Shown: positions 31,459-32,231 of the stretch, in pieces
Layout of the letters: every line of letters starts with the position of its first letter
Numbering within the stretch: position 1 is the stretch's first letter
Source: Candidatus Gastranaerophilales bacterium
GTDB taxonomy: Bacteria; Cyanobacteriota; Vampirovibrionia; Gastranaerophilales; Gastranaerophilaceae
Length of the DNA stretch: 32,231 nucleotides
Reading direction: 5' to 3'
Assembly (NCBI GenBank): GCA_944324375.1
Contig: CALUWB010000020.1
Span: 1-32,231 of the forward strand
Program-made: the position numbers and the translations under genes
Notes under the pieces: model-generated
Database searches by the model: none
What the model saw: the letters and a program-made list of their open reading frames with translations, nothing else
Told to the model about the DNA's origin: nothing

Positions 31459-32231
31459 ATGGACCCTTTGTATTTAAGAAAGCTTTTAATACAACGACAG
31501 CTGAAACAAGAAAAGATTGAAACAAGAAAAACTGAAACTACCCCATCTGTTGATATAAGTAAAACAACTGAATCAAATGTTACAAAACAAGCAGAGAGTT
31601 TAGTCAATCAAGTTCGTTCAGAGATGTTGAACCCCAAACAGCTAAAGATGAATTATTTAGCAAGTATGGAGCGTTCAAGTTATGTCAAAAAGGTAATGAA
31701 TCTTCCTAACACATTACCGGAGCTTTTGATGCAGTTACAGAACGAAGATTCAGTTGCAGATGCACTAACAGAGCACTATTATGACCAAAACAAAGAGCGT
31801 CATGAGAGATTAAAGAACCGTATAAGAGAGGAATTAATTAAGAATGCAGATGAGAGCTTTGAAGAAATCCTAAACAAGGGTTTAGGGGTAAATGAAAGGG
31901 TAGGGGTAAGTGAAAGGGATAAACCTAACAAGCCACCAGTTGATAATAAACCACCGGTTAATCCTGATATTGAGCCGGGGGTAAATGAAGGTAATAAACC
32001 AGAGATAAAACCTGAGGTGAAACCAGATACTAAGCCTGAAACTAAACCGGAGATGAAGCCGGATACTAAGCCTGACGTTAAACCTGAGGTCAAACCAGAC
32101 ACTAAACCGGAAGTTAAGCCTGAGGTCAAACCAGACATCAAGCCGGATGTTAAGCCTGACGCTAAACCAGACATCAAGCCTGAAACTAAACCGGAGATAA
32201 AACCTGAGATAAAACCAGATACTAAGCCAGA
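31459..32231 (+). CDS. Protein with long K-P-[E/D]-x repeat tail (3' end outside window)
   Basis: The frame runs from the ATG at 31459 to the window edge, 257 codons without a stop. The first ~135 residues are charged and helical (LYLRKLLIQRQLKQEK at the start; later LPNTLPELLMQLQNE and HERLKNRIREELIKN), with no signal peptide or membrane segment seen. A short bridge (GLGVNERVGVSERDKPN) encoded by GGGGTAAATGA-type repeats leads into a tail of four-residue repeats such as KPEVKPDTKPEI, at least 25 units long. Such tails form extended, charge-alternating chains. I recognise no family; an elongated scaffold or spacer is the most that can be inferred. Confidence 0.75.
   Translation, partial: MDPLYLRKLLIQRQLKQEKIETRKTETTPSVDISKTTESNVTKQAESLVNQVRSEMLNPKQLKMNYLASMERSSYVKKVMNLPNTLPELLMQLQNEDSVADALTEHYYDQNKERHERLKNRIREELIKNADESFEEILNKGLGVNERVGVSERDKPNKPPVDNKPPVNPDIEPGVNEGNKPEIKPEVKPDTKPETKPEMKPDTKPDVKPEVKPDTKPEVKPEVKPDIKPDVKPDAKPDIKPETKPEIKPEIKPDTKP

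Noticed and set aside
31800-32177. Minus-strand open frame coding Ser-Gly-Leu repeats
   Set aside because: It is the antisense of the K-P repeat tail; the plus strand has the promoter, the non-repetitive N-terminus and an uninterrupted frame.

Overview
The window is a low-GC (strongly A/T-rich) bacterial chromosome segment. Rod-type flagellar genes, a primary-like sigma-70 factor of the kind common in the cyanobacterial lineage, and a large host-associated-style glycan locus would fit a gut Melainabacteria/Gastranaerophilales-like organism. That placement is inference from gene style only and has not been tested by any search.

Layout. (1) 1-3817: a 5'-truncated LuxR/NarL-type response regulator, a soluble histidine kinase, then flgB, flgC and fliE. 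The gaps here are filled by GC-richer repeated elements. (2) 3992-5143: alanine racemase, probably read from a leaderless promoter. (3) 5223-5977: a small solitary tyrosine recombinase followed by a 137-bp promoter segment bounded by two inverted 26-bp sites. This looks like an invertible promoter. (4) 5975-21841: a roughly 16-kb co-directional, tightly packed glycan locus. It holds glf (UDP-galactopyranose mutase), GT2, GT8, GT29-like and GT-B glycosyltransferases, several SAM methyltransferases, a pyruvyltransferase-like protein and an ABC exporter fused to a degenerate GT8 domain. (5) 21936-26542: a small XRE regulator, a large UvrD-type helicase with a degenerate second helicase-like half (minus strand), and a divergent winged-helix protein. 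(6) 27310-30057: the housekeeping cluster rpmG - tRNA-Trp - secE - nusG - rplK - rplA, with two L1-type mRNA sites and partial tRNA-Trp repeats upstream of the tRNA. (7) 30145-32231: a small XRE regulator and a sigma factor (minus strand), then the start of a protein with a long K-P-E/D repeat tail.

How the parts work together. The best candidate for an undescribed system is the recombinase plus invertible promoter at the head of the glycan operon. In the orientation given, a promoter with an extended -10 faces glf and should switch the whole operon on; inversion would point it back at the recombinase gene. The operon product would be a galactofuranose-containing, methylated and possibly pyruvylated surface glycan, exported by the fused ABC protein.

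A second locus-wide signal is a short basic peptide module (consensus about FSVKN-x-HKVFTILGLKFKFK). It recurs at N-termini, C-termini or domain junctions of eight different glycan enzymes, which suggests a shared docking or localisation tag and a boundary for domain shuffling.

Other notable signals are the 9-mer GGGGTAAAT, found 11 times exactly on both strands including inside genes; two 106-bp repeats 24.7 kb apart differing at only three positions; and three genes whose -10 element lies exactly six bases before the start codon with no ribosome-binding site.
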